DNA from: Pseudoalteromonas sp. T1lg48
GTDB lineage: Bacteria > Pseudomonadota > Gammaproteobacteria > Enterobacterales > Alteromonadaceae
DNA length: 64,000 nucleotides
Reading direction: 5' to 3'
Assembly: GCF_002964785.1 (NCBI RefSeq)
Contig: NZ_PQCC01000022.1
Location: 1-64,000, forward strand
In this document: positions 36,512-46,078 of the stretch, piece after piece
Position numbering within the stretch: the stretch's first letter is position 1
Layout: every line of letters starts with the position of its first letter
Program-made: the position numbers and the translations under genes
The notes under the pieces: model-generated
Told to the model about the DNA's origin: nothing
The model's database searches: none
Seen by the model: the letters and a program-made list of their open reading frames with translations, nothing else

Positions 36512-37324
36512 TTACTTACCCAGTTCCAGCACTTCGCGCATGGAATAAAAGCCTGCCTGTTTGTTTTGCACCCACTTTGCAGCCCTAACAGCGCCGCGTG
36601 CAAAGGTCATTCGAGAGCTTGCTTTATGTGTTAATTCAAGCCTTTCTCCCATTAATGCAAAATAAGCCGTGTGTTCGCCAACTATATCGCCCGCTCTGAG
36701 CACCGAATAGCCGATTTCCTTTTGTGATTTGGCTTGCTCACTTTGTGACCTATCATAAACCGCCACTTGATCATGATCCCACCCTTTGGCGTCGGCAATG
36801 GCTTCACCGATGGCCAGCGCTGTACCCGAAGGCGCATCGATTTTATGACGGTGATGGGCTTCGAATATTTCGATGTCCGCATCGTCACCGAATTTGGTCG
36901 CTGCGGTTTGCACCAGATCCAATAACAGATTGACGCCAACACTAAAGTTGCGGGCAAAGACGATAGGAATATGCTTAGCGGCCTCATGCAAACGCTGCAT
37001 TTGGGCATCGTTTAAGCCCGTGGTGCCAATGACCATGGGGATTTTATTAGCAACGGCAAAGTCTAGGTGCGCTAGCATGCCCTCAGGCAAGGTAAAGTCG
37101 ATCAGCACATCCACATCACCGTTTTCCGAAAGCGATGTAAAGGTCAATGTCTGGGCGCCCTCTTGCAGCCCTTTGACCAGGGTTTCTACCGGCAGGCCAT
37201 TTAATTGTGACTGTTCACGCACAAAGGCGCCGGCAATATGCGCCTGAGGGTCGTCGTTACCCGCTTCCAGTAGTGCCTGGCCCATGCGCCCATTGGCGCC
37301 TAAAATGCCTAAACCTACACTCAT
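36512..37324 (-). CDS. dapB: 4-hydroxy-tetrahydrodipicolinate reductase
   Basis: A 270-residue enzyme (E. coli 273) of the lysine/diaminopimelate pathway that reduces HTPA to tetrahydrodipicolinate with NAD(P)H. The nucleotide-binding loop is GILGANGRMGQALL; IGTTGLND, the catalytic HHRHKIDAPSGTAL and the C-terminal FARGAVRAAKWV are visible. The ATG at 37324 is preferred because GGGGA lies six bases upstream; an ATG at 37348 would add eight residues. It lies upstream of carAB, as in related genomes. Confidence 0.96.
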   Translation of the reverse strand: MSVGLGILGANGRMGQALLEAGNDDPQAHIAGAFVREQSQLNGLPVETLVKGLQEGAQTLTFTSLSENGDVDVLIDFTLPEGMLAHLDFAVANKIPMVIGTTGLNDAQMQRLHEAAKHIPIVFARNFSVGVNLLLDLVQTAATKFGDDADIEIFEAHHRHKIDAPSGTALAIGEAIADAKGWDHDQVAVYDRSQSEQAKSQKEIGYSVLRAGDIVGEHTAYFALMGERLELTHKASSRMTFARGAVRAAKWVQNKQAGFYSMREVLELGK

Positions 37325-37715
37325 TCTAATCCCCATAATATTGTTCATCTACTCACCCCCGTATGCTAACGCAGATGGGTGTTAGGTGCTAGGCACAAGC
37401 GCCGAGCAAAGCAAAAGCATTCTCAAGCAAGCGCGCCAGACAAATACAAGCTTGCTTTAAGGGCTTAGCTTTAGGGATTACCTATGAGAGTGACACAAAT
37501 TAGATATCGTTGCTTTTTTGTGCTACAAAAATGGAAAATAATAACAAAAACGTGATCACCATAGACTTTAGCCATCCACACGTTTAAACTTCCCAACTTA
37601 GCGCCGATTTGGTCTTTGGCTTGCGGGCGCATGCGCAACAATCCCTGGCTTGTTTTGCAAAATAAATGCAGCTAAAAGAAGGTTTTGGCTGTTGGTGATC
37701 GAAATTGAGGTATAC
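37325..37715. other. Intergenic region between dapB and the NhaC-type antiporter gene
   Basis: About 390 bp between divergent genes. I see no gene, no clear terminator and no recognised operator. GAGG at 37707-37710 is the ribosome site of the antiporter gene. Confidence 0.4.
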
Positions 37716-39029
37716 ATGCAGCCGAACTACAATGCCACTGTGGCAAAACTTTCACTCGTCCCCCTATTGGTGTTCGTCGCCTTATTCTTAGGCACCGGCC
37801 TGTATTTACAGGCGCAAGGCGTAGATTACGCTTTCTACCAATTACCTGCACCGGTGGCCATCTTGCCCGCCATCGTCCTCGCCTTTGTGCTCGCTAAGCA
37901 GCGCATTAATGAATCAGTGGAAACCTTTATTCGCGGCGCCGGGCACAGCAACATCATCACCATGTGTCTTATTTATTTGCTCGCCGGCGCGTTTTCGGCG
38001 GTGGCCGGTGCCACCGGCGGTGTGGATGCCATAGTGAATGCGGGTTTATCCTTTATTCCACCAAGCCTGTTGTTGCCTGGCTTGTTCTTGATCTCTGCCA
38101 TCGTCTCCACCGCCATGGGCACCTCCATGGGGACCATAGGCGCCATCGGCCCAATTGCGCTGGCGGTGTCAACGAAAACCGGCATCGACCCTGCGCTCAT
38201 GGCCGGTACCATAGTCTCGGGCGCCATGTTTGGCGACAACCTGTCTATTATCTCCGATACCACCATTGCCGCGACCCGTACCCAAGGGTGTGAAATGAAG
38301 GATAAGTTCCGCGAAAACCTTAAAATAGCCCTGCCTGCGGCCATAATGACTATCGCCCTGTTGGTGTATTTGACTCCCGAACCTCAAGTGGTAGAGGTGG
38401 GTGATTTTGACTGGCTTTTGGTGTTGCCCTACTTCTTTATCCTGGTGCTTGCGGTGATGGGCCTGAACGTTTTTGTGGTGCTCTTTAGCGGTATTTTATT
38501 TGCGGCATTCATGGGCTTTACCGGCTCATACGAAGGCAGTGCCTTTGTTAAAGACGTCTACAAGGGCTTTAGCGATATGCAGGAGATTTTCTTGCTGTCG
38601 ATGTTTATCGGCGGTTTGTCTGAGTTTATTCGCCGTGGCGGCGGCCTTGACTACCTGGCCAGAAAAATCCAAGCGCTGACCAAGCTAGTGGCCAAGTTTA
38701 ATCGTCAGGTAGCGGATCAACTGGGTATCGCCCTGTTGGTGATGACCTCCAACCTGTGTATTGCCAATAACACGGTTTCTATTATCGTCGCCGGGCCTAT
38801 CGCTAAAAAGCTCGCCGAAGACGGTGATATCTCCGCTAAGCGCTCCGCCAGCCTGCTCGATATCTTTGCCTGCGTGCTGCAAGGGTCACTGCCATACGGC
38901 GCTCAAGCCCTGCTTTTAGGTGCGACCTTTAGCATTAGCCCGTGGCAGGTATCTACCTCCGCCTTCTATTGCTTTATATTGGCGATCACCGCGGTATTAA
39001 TTATCATCTTACGTCGCCATAAGGTGTAA
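37716..39029 (+). CDS. NhaC-type Na+/H+ antiporter family protein
   Basis: A 437-residue polytopic membrane protein with about 11-12 helices. Motifs such as GATGGVDAIVNAGLSFIP, AMGTSMGTIGAIGPIA and FGDNLSIISDTTIAATRTQGCEM are those of the NhaC/ArsB-like antiporter clan. Sodium/proton exchange is inferred from the family; an amino-acid/proton antiport cannot be excluded. The ATG at 37716 has GAGG seven bases upstream; an in-frame ATG at 37650 lacks one. It is a single gene, followed by a Tsx-like porin in the same direction. Confidence 0.82.
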   Translation: MQPNYNATVAKLSLVPLLVFVALFLGTGLYLQAQGVDYAFYQLPAPVAILPAIVLAFVLAKQRINESVETFIRGAGHSNIITMCLIYLLAGAFSAVAGATGGVDAIVNAGLSFIPPSLLLPGLFLISAIVSTAMGTSMGTIGAIGPIALAVSTKTGIDPALMAGTIVSGAMFGDNLSIISDTTIAATRTQGCEMKDKFRENLKIALPAAIMTIALLVYLTPEPQVVEVGDFDWLLVLPYFFILVLAVMGLNVFVVLFSGILFAAFMGFTGSYEGSAFVKDVYKGFSDMQEIFLLSMFIGGLSEFIRRGGGLDYLARKIQALTKLVAKFNRQVADQLGIALLVMTSNLCIANNTVSIIVAGPIAKKLAEDGDISAKRSASLLDIFACVLQGSLPYGAQALLLGATFSISPWQVSTSAFYCFILAITAVLIIILRRHKV

Positions 39030-39122
39030 TTCCTTTACCCATTGCTTACAGTGGCGGCTTAAGGTCGCCATCTGTTACAATAACCGCTGACATTTCTTTT
39101 AGTTATTAATCACCTTGTAGTT

Positions 39123-39917
39123 ATGAAAATTACCACACCCCTGTTATACGGCGCGGTGGCGCTGTCCTTGTGTGCCAGTGTTAGCAACGCACAGGCCGCA
39201 AACTGGAGCCAAACTCAGTTACATGTAAACTATGGCGACTTTAAAAACCCCTTCACCAAAGAAGAAGCGGGTACCAGTATCGTATCCTTGCAACATGCTT
39301 CGGGTTACAGCCTGGGCGATAACTTTTTCTTTATTGATATCATCAATGACGACCGTGAAGACGGCTATCAGGACAGCGATTTTTACGGCGAGTGGTACTC
39401 TAACTTTAGCTACAGCAAGATCAGCGGTAACAAAATTGAACTAGGTCCACTAAAAGACGTGGGCTTTGTGATGGGCTTTAACGCCGCCGGCGACGCCAAT
39501 GTGATGAAGTACCTGCCCGGTGTGAAGCTTGATTGGCAGGTGAAAGGCTTTGATTTCTTCTCAACCCTAGTTACCGCCTACATTGATGACAGCGACGGCG
39601 TCAGCTCAGGCGGTGCACCGACCGAAAGCGACAGCTGGATGCTGGATTTAGCCTGGGGCGCCCCCTTTAGCATCGGCGAGCAAAAGTTTTACTTTACCGG
39701 CCATGTTGAATATATCGACGAGCGCGACAACGAGTTTGGCGACAAGGTAAAGGGCTGGCTTTTGGCCCAGCCGATAGTGCAATGGGATATGGGTCATGCC
39801 TTGCAGATGCCGGAGCAAACCCTGATGTTGGGTGTGGAGTGGCAATACTGGCATAACAAACTAGGCACAGACACCACAGAATCGGTGCCGCAAATCCACT
39901 TGGCTTGGACCTTTTAA
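39123..39917 (+). CDS. Tsx/OmpK-type nucleoside-specific outer-membrane channel
   Basis: A 264-residue outer-membrane beta-barrel. A signal peptide (residues 1-25, ending NAQA) is followed by WSQTQLHVNYGDFKNPF, HASGYSLGDNFFFIDII and the terminal aromatic strand IHLAWTF, all characteristic of the Tsx/OmpK family. It probably passes nucleosides. Strand-like alternation is clear throughout. The next gene, efpL, begins 42 bp downstream with its own AGGAAG. Confidence 0.85.
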   Translation: MKITTPLLYGAVALSLCASVSNAQAANWSQTQLHVNYGDFKNPFTKEEAGTSIVSLQHASGYSLGDNFFFIDIINDDREDGYQDSDFYGEWYSNFSYSKISGNKIELGPLKDVGFVMGFNAAGDANVMKYLPGVKLDWQVKGFDFFSTLVTAYIDDSDGVSSGGAPTESDSWMLDLAWGAPFSIGEQKFYFTGHVEYIDERDNEFGDKVKGWLLAQPIVQWDMGHALQMPEQTLMLGVEWQYWHNKLGTDTTESVPQIHLAWTF

Positions 39918-39959
39918 TCGGGTAACTTAACCCGGTCAATTTATTTAGGAAGTAAGACT

Positions 39960-40526
39960 ATGCCTAAGGCTAGCGAAATTAAAAAACACGCCGCCATTGA
40001 TTACAATGGCCGCGTTATGATCGTCCGTGATATCGAGCGCTCTGTACCACAAGGCCGTGCCGGCGGTAGCCTATACCGTATGCGCATGTATGACGTGGTT
40101 GACGGTGGTAAGGTTGATGAAACCTTTAAAGCCGAAGACATGTTGAACTTTGCCGATCTACAGCGCCGTGCCGCCATGTTCTCCTACGTAGATGGCGACG
40201 AGTACATCTTTATGGATGAAGAAGACTACACCCCCTATCACCTGAACAAAGACAGCATTGCCGAGCAACTGCTGTTTATCGACGAGTCGACCAAGGGTGT
40301 GCAGGTCGTGCTAGTAGAAGGCCGTCCGGTCTCTGTGGACTTGCCAACCAGCGTTGAACTGGTGATTGAAGACACTTCACCGTCAATTAAAGGTGCTTCT
40401 GCCAGTGCGCGCACTAAGCCTGCTACCCTGACCACAGGTCTTGTAGTTCAGGTGCCTGAGCACATCTCAAGCGGCGATAAGATTAAAATCAATACCGCCG
40501 AGAGCAAATTTATTAGCCGCGCCTAA
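39960..40526 (+). CDS. efpL: Elongation factor P-like protein EfpL (YeiP)
   Basis: A 188-residue EF-P paralogue (E. coli YeiP 190). The domain I loop reads [16 protein letters not shown], with arginine in the region where EF-P carries its modified residue, and domains II and III follow. EfpL binds ribosomes stalled on proline-rich and some other sequences. It is distinguished from EF-P by the N terminus [16 protein letters not shown] and the loop. AGGAAG precedes the ATG and a strong terminator follows. Confidence 0.93.
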   Translation: MPKASEIKKHAAIDYNGRVMIVRDIERSVPQGRAGGSLYRMRMYDVVDGGKVDETFKAEDMLNFADLQRRAAMFSYVDGDEYIFMDEEDYTPYHLNKDSIAEQLLFIDESTKGVQVVLVEGRPVSVDLPTSVELVIEDTSPSIKGASASARTKPATLTTGLVVQVPEHISSGDKIKINTAESKFISRA

Positions 40527-40543
40527 TAACCTCTCTTATAAAT

Positions 40544-40574
40544 AAAAAAGGTGAGCACTTGCTCACCTTTTTTA
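40544..40574. terminator. Terminator after efpL, shared with the convergent gene
   Basis: The stem AAAAAAGGTGAGC / GCTCACCTTTTTT lies 18 bp after the efpL stop and 12 bp from the stop of the convergent gene at 40586. A/T-runs on both sides make it bidirectional. Confidence 0.9.
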
Positions 40575-40585
40575 TTGCTGATTAG

Positions 40586-41119
40586 TTAGTCACACTTACC
40601 TGCCGCCAATTCATAACGCTTTTCACCGATGTAATACCACTTGCCGTTTTGCTCCTCTATATAGGCCCCTGGGTGATAGGGAAGTTGGCGTATTTCCTCA
40701 AGGGAGTAAAAGCCAAGCGAGCGCTGGCAACGCCAATATATTACCTGTCGACTGCTGCGGGCATCCTGCGACTCTATGGTGTGTACCGTGTAGGGACCCG
40801 CAGAAGTGTAATGCTCGGCGTCGTTGACTAGGCTTTGTCTGCCAATCAGCAAGACCAGAGTGTGTACCGCACATATGAGGACGACAAACTGCAAGACTAT
40901 GGTGATTGCGGGTGAATAGTGTCGTCGCGGTATGCTCCACCAAAGGTAAGCGGTGATCAGTGCCATGCCAAGCAGTTTAACAACATTGAATATAGAGGCG
41001 ATCTCCGCCATAAACTCGGGGCTACGCCAGTGAATGGCAAACACCGGCGCCGGGATCAGGCTATCGACCATGAGCGCCGCCGCTAACAGCAGCGCTAATA
41101 CAATCGGTGCTTTCGACAC
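40586..41119 (-). CDS. Hypothetical inner-membrane protein
   Basis: A 177-residue protein that I do not recognise. Three membrane helices are seen at about residues 5-28, 42-63 and 72-94, followed by a soluble C-terminal part with KWYYIGEKRYELAAGKC. The start is GTG at 41119 with a weak ribosome site. It follows the M48 protease gene by 15 bp, so they probably share a transcript, but nothing shows that it works with the protease. Confidence 0.6.
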   Translation of the reverse strand: MSKAPIVLALLLAAALMVDSLIPAPVFAIHWRSPEFMAEIASIFNVVKLLGMALITAYLWWSIPRRHYSPAITIVLQFVVLICAVHTLVLLIGRQSLVNDAEHYTSAGPYTVHTIESQDARSSRQVIYWRCQRSLGFYSLEEIRQLPYHPGAYIEEQNGKWYYIGEKRYELAAGKCD

Positions 41120-41134
41120 GCTATAAACTCGGAG

Positions 41135-41929
41135 TTAGCGACACTGTGGGCGCTTACCCTGACTTCGGGCCTGCTGATACAAGGCATTGGCACCTTGCAT
41201 ACGCTTTTGCAAGTCGTTGATGCGACTGGTTGGCGCCGGGTGCGTCGATAAAAACTCAGGCGGCGTGGCACCACCGCTTTGCGCCATGTTCTGCCACAGC
41301 GCAACCGATTGTTGTGGTTCGAAACCGGCCTTCGCCATCAGCTCCAGACCCACCTCATCGGCTTCGCTCTCGTGAGTGCGGCTAAATGGCAAGACCACTC
41401 CATATTGCGCACCTAAACCAAGCGCGGCCATAATTTCGTTTCGATAACCTATCTCACCCATGTCCAGAGCCACGGCACCGAGTTGCATGCCGGTTTGCAG
41501 CATTTGGCTTTGTGAAGCACGCTCATTGGAGTGCTCGGCAATGACATGACCCACTTCATGGCCTATAACAGTAGCCAGTTGATCCTGATTTTGCGCCACC
41601 TTAAGTAAGCCGGTATGGACACCGATATAACCGCCTGGCAGGGCAAAGGCGTTGGCCGAGTCTTCTTCAAATACCACCACTTCCCACTGTTGCTGCGCGT
41701 ATTTCGACGGTAACACCTGGATCACCGCATCGGCCACACATTGCACATAGGCATTGGTGCGCGCATCCTGGTTGACCTTTTGTTCTTTTTTCATCTGCTC
41801 AAAGCTGGCGCCGCCCAATTGACTCATTTGCGCATCGGAATACAAGGTCACCTGAGTGCGTCCGGTCGGTGAGGTTTTACAACCGGCAATCACTGCCGCC
41901 ACACTAAGGGCCAAAATTAGTTTTTTCAT
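41135..41929 (-). CDS. M48-family metalloprotease lipoprotein (LoiP/YcaL-like)
   Basis: A 264-residue zinc protease. The signal peptide ends in lipobox VIAGC (Cys17). The zinc motif HEVGH is followed by the third ligand in SRTHESEADEVGLELM, and residues FEPQQSVALWQNM and STHPAPTSRINDLQ match the LoiP/YcaL/BepA group. A role in outer-membrane protein quality control is inferred from the family. The ATG at 41929 is chosen because it begins the signal peptide; an upstream ATG at 41983 would add 18 residues. Confidence 0.9.
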   Translation of the reverse strand: MKKLILALSVAAVIAGCKTSPTGRTQVTLYSDAQMSQLGGASFEQMKKEQKVNQDARTNAYVQCVADAVIQVLPSKYAQQQWEVVVFEEDSANAFALPGGYIGVHTGLLKVAQNQDQLATVIGHEVGHVIAEHSNERASQSQMLQTGMQLGAVALDMGEIGYRNEIMAALGLGAQYGVVLPFSRTHESEADEVGLELMAKAGFEPQQSVALWQNMAQSGGATPPEFLSTHPAPTSRINDLQKRMQGANALYQQARSQGKRPQCR

Positions 41930-42143
41930 TATTAATGTTTCCCTATTATCTCCTGCGCCAAGCATAGCAAACCACAAACGCAACGCCTAGCATCGAATAA
42001 AGTGCCTAATTAACATACTGTTAATAACGTTTCCCTATTCTGGTCCCGACCTTGGTGCTATAGTGAACAAACTAGGCACTGTGCACTGCCTGCGCACTTT
42101 CCCCTAGCGTCTCCTCAACACCAACTTAGAAGAAACTATATCT

Positions 42144-43337
42144 ATGTCCTTAAACGACAGAAGAACGCCTAGTCGGCGTTTGCTACTGCCTTTGTTGGCC
42201 AGTATCGTGGCCATAACGCCACTGGCCGTGGATATGTATTTACCGGCCATGGTACAAATTGCCAGCGATCTTGGCGCCACCATGCCGCAGGTACAGATAT
42301 CACTGAGTGTGTACCTTGCCGGCTACGCACTGGGCATGCTGTTTTTTGGCCCTATCGCCGATCAAATGGGCCGTCGCCGTTTGGCGCGTATCGGCCTCGC
42401 ATTATTTGGGCTCAGTTCTATTGCCCTGGCCTTTTGCCAAGACATCTATTTATTCTGGTTGCTGCGCAGTGTTCAAGCCTTTACCGGCGCCGCCGCGACC
42501 GTGGTGGTGCCCGGCATTATTCGCCATATCTATCAACAGAATACCGCCAAGGGCATGAGCTATGTGTCAATGATCATGATGGTTGCGCCGCTGGCCGCGC
42601 CCAGCGTTGGCTCGGCGATTCTGACCCTGGCGCAGTGGCAGGTGATTTTCCTGGTGCTAGGCGGCTATGCCTTCATGTGTCTGGCCTGGGTGCAGATGCA
42701 CCTCATCGACATTCCCATTTACCGCAGTGAGCATCGCGGCATGAAGCTGTTCTTTGCCAGCTATGGCGTGGTACTGGGTGAGCCCAAGGCGCGTGCCGAC
42801 ATTCTTAGCTCCATGTTGGCCTCCTTCGCGTTTTTCTGCTTTTTAACCTCGGTGCCTTTTATCTACCTGGATTATTTTGCGGTCTCGGAGCAACTCTTCG
42901 GCGTGCTGTTTGCGTTTAATGTGATTGCCCTGATGCTGGGGAATTTTATTAACACCCGCGTGGTGCCCAAGGTGGGCTCTAGGAAGATGCTGTATTTTGG
43001 TCTCGCTTTGGCGCTCGTAAGCGGCACCACCTTGTTGACCTTTAGCCTGATGCAGCAATCGCTTTATTACATCGTTTGGAGCATAGCGCCGCTGATGATG
43101 AGTTTAGGCATTATCGCCTCAAACGCCGACGCCCTAATCCTGATGGAATTTGAGCGTAATTCTGGTACCGCCACGGCGGTCATAGGCACGCTGCGCTTTG
43201 GCAGTGGCGCGCTAGTGGGGCCTTTCTTAGCCCTGATCCACCCGGTTAATGCGGTGCCCTTCTCCACCATGATGTTTGTGGCCATTATCTTCATTGCCCT
43301 GACCCAGATATGGCAACGCAAAAAAAATGCCCACTAA
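42144..43337 (+). CDS. Bcr/CflA-type multidrug MFS transporter
   Basis: A 397-residue, 12-helix major facilitator protein. The conserved motifs are AVDMYLPAMVQIASDLG in helix 1, GPIADQMGRRRLARIGL (motif A, after helix 2) and a helix 5 PGIIRHIY/APLAAPSVGSAI region (motif C-like). These place it in the Bcr/CflA drug-proton antiporter group. Substrates are unknown. It is a single gene whose TAA lies inside the following terminator stem. Confidence 0.9.
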   Translation: MSLNDRRTPSRRLLLPLLASIVAITPLAVDMYLPAMVQIASDLGATMPQVQISLSVYLAGYALGMLFFGPIADQMGRRRLARIGLALFGLSSIALAFCQDIYLFWLLRSVQAFTGAAATVVVPGIIRHIYQQNTAKGMSYVSMIMMVAPLAAPSVGSAILTLAQWQVIFLVLGGYAFMCLAWVQMHLIDIPIYRSEHRGMKLFFASYGVVLGEPKARADILSSMLASFAFFCFLTSVPFIYLDYFAVSEQLFGVLFAFNVIALMLGNFINTRVVPKVGSRKMLYFGLALALVSGTTLLTFSLMQQSLYYIVWSIAPLMMSLGIIASNADALILMEFERNSGTATAVIGTLRFGSGALVGPFLALIHPVNAVPFSTMMFVAIIFIALTQIWQRKKNAH

Positions 43338-43352
43338 AAAGTGGGCATTTTT
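43323..43352. terminator. Bidirectional terminator between the MFS gene and grpE
   Basis: A perfect 13-bp stem (AAAAATGCCCACT / AGTGGGCATTTTT) closes an AAAA loop. It overlaps the stop codon of the transporter and lies 15 bp from the grpE stop on the opposite strand. Confidence 0.92.
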
Positions 43353-43367
43353 CTGCTATTCAAAGAC

Positions 43368-43949
43368 TTAAGGCGCTTTCGATACCATTACCATGGCCGG
43401 ACGTAATAAACGACCATTCAGGGTGTAACCCTTCTGCATCACCGCCAACACGGTATTAGGTGCAACATCGGCACTTGGCTGCATGCTCATCGCCTGGTGT
43501 AGCTCAGGGTTAAAGGCCTCGCCTTGAGGATTAATCACTTCCACGTTGAACTTGGCCACCGCGTCGACAAAGCTTTTCGCGGTCATTTCGATGCCTTCAA
43601 GCACCGGTGCCAGGGTTTCATTTTCCTTGTCGGCAAATTCGATGGCACGTTCTAGGTTATCGATCACCGGAAGAAGTTCATTGGCAAACTTCTCTAAGGC
43701 AAACTTATGTGCTTTTTCAACGTCTTGAGCTGCGCGGCGACGAATGTTTTCAACTTCGGCAGCGGCGCGAATAACGCTGTCTTTTTGCTCTTCAACGGTT
43801 TGCTTTGCAGCTTCTAATTCCGCATATAGAGCCGCTAACTCAGCTTCAATGCTTTGCTCTTGTGAACCCTGCTCTTGTTCTTGTTGTTGCTCTTCTTGAG
43901 CCTCGACGTTTTCCTGTTCGTGTTCGTTAGCCTGTGGTTGCTCAGACAT
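43368..43949 (-). CDS. grpE: Nucleotide exchange factor GrpE
   Basis: A 193-residue cochaperone that releases ADP from DnaK. An N-terminal acidic, glutamine-rich tail (residues 1-40) precedes a long coiled coil with [20 protein letters not shown] and the compact beta domain with the closing [17 protein letters not shown]. The ATG at 43949 has GGAG nine bases upstream; the frame extends five codons further to a TTG. A sigma-32-type promoter lies 36 to 64 bp before it. Confidence 0.97.
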   Translation of the reverse strand: MSEQPQANEHEQENVEAQEEQQQEQEQGSQEQSIEAELAALYAELEAAKQTVEEQKDSVIRAAAEVENIRRRAAQDVEKAHKFALEKFANELLPVIDNLERAIEFADKENETLAPVLEGIEMTAKSFVDAVAKFNVEVINPQGEAFNPELHQAMSMQPSADVAPNTVLAVMQKGYTLNGRLLRPAMVMVSKAP

Positions 43950-43985
43950 GTGTATATTCTCCAAAAACTGCGTAACTGCGATTCA

Positions 43986-44013
43986 TTATGGGGATAGATT
44001 CAGCGGATTCAAG
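43986..44013 (-). promoter_or_regulatory. Sigma-32 (heat shock) promoter of grpE
   Basis: On the minus strand CTTGAA (44013-44008) and CCCCATAA (43993-43986) are separated by 14 bp. This matches the CTTGAAA-N13-17-CCCCATNT consensus closely. The -35 overlaps the stop codon of the HrcA-like gene just upstream. Confidence 0.85.
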
Positions 44014-44953
44014 AGTCAACATGCTCGATTTGCGCAAATTCTTGAATGATCGCCTCAATCGGTGCCGACTTGGGCAAAATCACGCAAAATCGACTTTGAT
44101 ATTCGTGATTCGCAAAGTAAGCCAGGCTAAAGACTAAAAAGGGTTCAAACCCAGGCAATGATAACTGATCGCCAAACAACACGGACACACCGTTGCGAAA
44201 CGCTAATTTATCTTCGATGCTATGCAAAAAACGCGCACCTATATTGAGTTCCTGGTCGCTATTAGTGTAGGCGTAGAGGTTGTTCTCACCGACAACGATA
44301 CTGTTGTCGCTGCCAAGTTTATTTGCCAACTCGCGAGTCCACTGCGCCAAGGAGCCATGGCAGTAATGGGGTGCAGTGCGGCTCATGGCCTTCATGCGAT
44401 GCAGGCCTTCAAGCAGGTTTTGCTGTGCAAAAACCGAGTTCAACCAGGTCGCAAACTGATAGCGAATGTCATCATTGGCTTCCAGCGGTTTAGTGATCAG
44501 TATATTGTGGCCCTGGCCTTGGCGATCCAACAGTAACACCAGCCAGTGGGTGCGGTCGAAATCCAGCACTTCCACACGAAACACCACCTGAGTGGTGACC
44601 TGCGGCAGGCCAACACAACAACAGACCTTATAGCGCCGCGCCAGGTGATGGGCAAACTCCACCAGTTTATCCTGCGGCGGTTGCCAATATTGACCAAGCT
44701 GCTCGAGGTGAAAATAGGAGTCAAACCAAAAATCAAAGCCCTGCTGAGTAGGAATGCGTCCAGCTGAGGTGTGGGGAGAATAAAGTAACCCCAGCTTTTC
44801 TAGGCGCGCCATGGCATTACGCACAGTGGCGCTACATACCGCCATGCCTTTTTGTTTAGCAATGCGGGAAGAGGCGACTGGCAGGCCCTGACCGTCGCAG
44901 TATAAACTCATTACCGCAGAGAATATCTGCTCATCACGTGGAGATAATTTCAT
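44009..44953 (-). CDS. HrcA-like winged-helix protein
   Basis: A 314-residue protein resembling the heat-shock repressor HrcA. The N-terminal winged helix is clear: VASSRIAKQKGMAVCSATVR, then RLEKLGLLYSPHTSAGRIPT, matching the HrcA signature that ends in SAGRIPT. The rest keeps the outline of HrcA's GAF-like domain and the ending FCVILPKSAPIEAII, but with many changes. It is next to grpE in the same direction. I found no CIRCE operator nearby, so its target is unknown. The start has no good ribosome site. Confidence 0.75.
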   Translation of the reverse strand: MKLSPRDEQIFSAVMSLYCDGQGLPVASSRIAKQKGMAVCSATVRNAMARLEKLGLLYSPHTSAGRIPTQQGFDFWFDSYFHLEQLGQYWQPPQDKLVEFAHHLARRYKVCCCVGLPQVTTQVVFRVEVLDFDRTHWLVLLLDRQGQGHNILITKPLEANDDIRYQFATWLNSVFAQQNLLEGLHRMKAMSRTAPHYCHGSLAQWTRELANKLGSDNSIVVGENNLYAYTNSDQELNIGARFLHSIEDKLAFRNGVSVLFGDQLSLPGFEPFLVFSLAYFANHEYQSRFCVILPKSAPIEAIIQEFAQIEHVDS

Positions 44954-45041
44954 ATTGTTATAATTTAGGCTCGTTGCCTCAGTTTCAACCCCACCACTTT
45001 TGCGTTACTCTATAAAGAGTTACTTCATTTATGGCACAGAT

Positions 45042-45926
45042 ATGGGCGCTTCTTTTAAAACTATTGGCTTAATCGGTAAAGCACATCATGAAGGCGCGGC
45101 GCTGACCTTACAACGCCTCTATGCCTTTTTGCAAGCTTTAGGTTACCGAGTCTTGGTGGAGCGTCATTATGGCGGCCAGCTGGCAAAGCCAGAAGAGGCC
45201 AACTTGGTCGATCTGGTCGAGCTCGGCGAGCAAGCGGATCTGGCCATCGTCGTCGGCGGTGACGGCAATATGTTGGGAGCCGCGCGGGTACTGGCCCGCT
45301 TTAATGTCGGTGTGATAGGCGTCAACCGTGGCAATCTGGGGTTTTTAACCGATCTTAATCCGGACGGCTTTGAACCGGCCTTAGAGCAGGTGCTCAGTGG
45401 TCACTACATAGAAGAAAAACGCTTCCTGCTGGAAGTGGAAGTGTTTCGCCACGCCGAGCTAAAAAGCGCCAACTCGGCGATGAATGAAGCCGTGCTGCAC
45501 GCCGACAAGGTGGCGCACATGATCGAGTTTGAATGCTTTATCAATGACGATTTTGTGTTTTCACAAAAGTCTGACGGCTTAATAGTTTCTACCCCAACCG
45601 GATCCACCGCCTACTCGCTATCCGGCGGCGGCCCCATTCTCACTCCTGGACTTGATGCCATGGCACTGGTGCCCATGTTTCCGCATACCCTATCAAGCCG
45701 CCCTCTGGTGGTCGATGGCGATAGCGTTATTCACCTAAAGCTAAGCCTGGACAACACCGACAGCCTGCAGGTGAGTTGCGACAGCCATGTGGTATTGGCC
45801 ACCCTGCCCGGCGACGAAGTGGTGATCAAAAAAGCGGAGAAGCCGCTGCGCTTGATCCACCCAACCGACTACTCCTACTATAACGTACTGCGACAAAAGC
45901 TAAATTGGGGCTCGCGCTTATATTAA
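45042..45926 (+). CDS. nadK: NAD kinase
   Basis: A 294-residue enzyme (E. coli 292) that phosphorylates NAD to NADP with ATP. The GGDG motif ([14 protein letters not shown]), [17 protein letters not shown] and [17 protein letters not shown] are all present. The ATG at 45042 matches the family's usual length ([10 protein letters not shown]); the open frame begins 14 codons earlier at 45000. It is divergent from the HrcA-like gene. An imperfect dyad (GTTACTC / GAGTTAC, 45003-45022) lies in the leader. Confidence 0.96.
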   Translation: MGASFKTIGLIGKAHHEGAALTLQRLYAFLQALGYRVLVERHYGGQLAKPEEANLVDLVELGEQADLAIVVGGDGNMLGAARVLARFNVGVIGVNRGNLGFLTDLNPDGFEPALEQVLSGHYIEEKRFLLEVEVFRHAELKSANSAMNEAVLHADKVAHMIEFECFINDDFVFSQKSDGLIVSTPTGSTAYSLSGGGPILTPGLDAMALVPMFPHTLSSRPLVVDGDSVIHLKLSLDNTDSLQVSCDSHVVLATLPGDEVVIKKAEKPLRLIHPTDYSYYNVLRQKLNWGSRLY

Positions 45927-46078
45927 GCGCTGCAGCTTTTTATACGCTTAAAACAAAACCAACAGGGTAAATCAAACCAAAACAAGATGTTAAGGTGATG
46001 TTCATTTAATATTGCAATAACCCCAGTTCTGGGATAAAAATAGCGACATCATTCATCATCTTTAATGCGCTGTTTACC

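Noticed and set aside
43950..45041. CIRCE operator near grpE, the HrcA-like gene or nadK
   Set aside because: No TTAGCACTC-N9-GAGTGCTAA or close variant was found by eye in these gaps.
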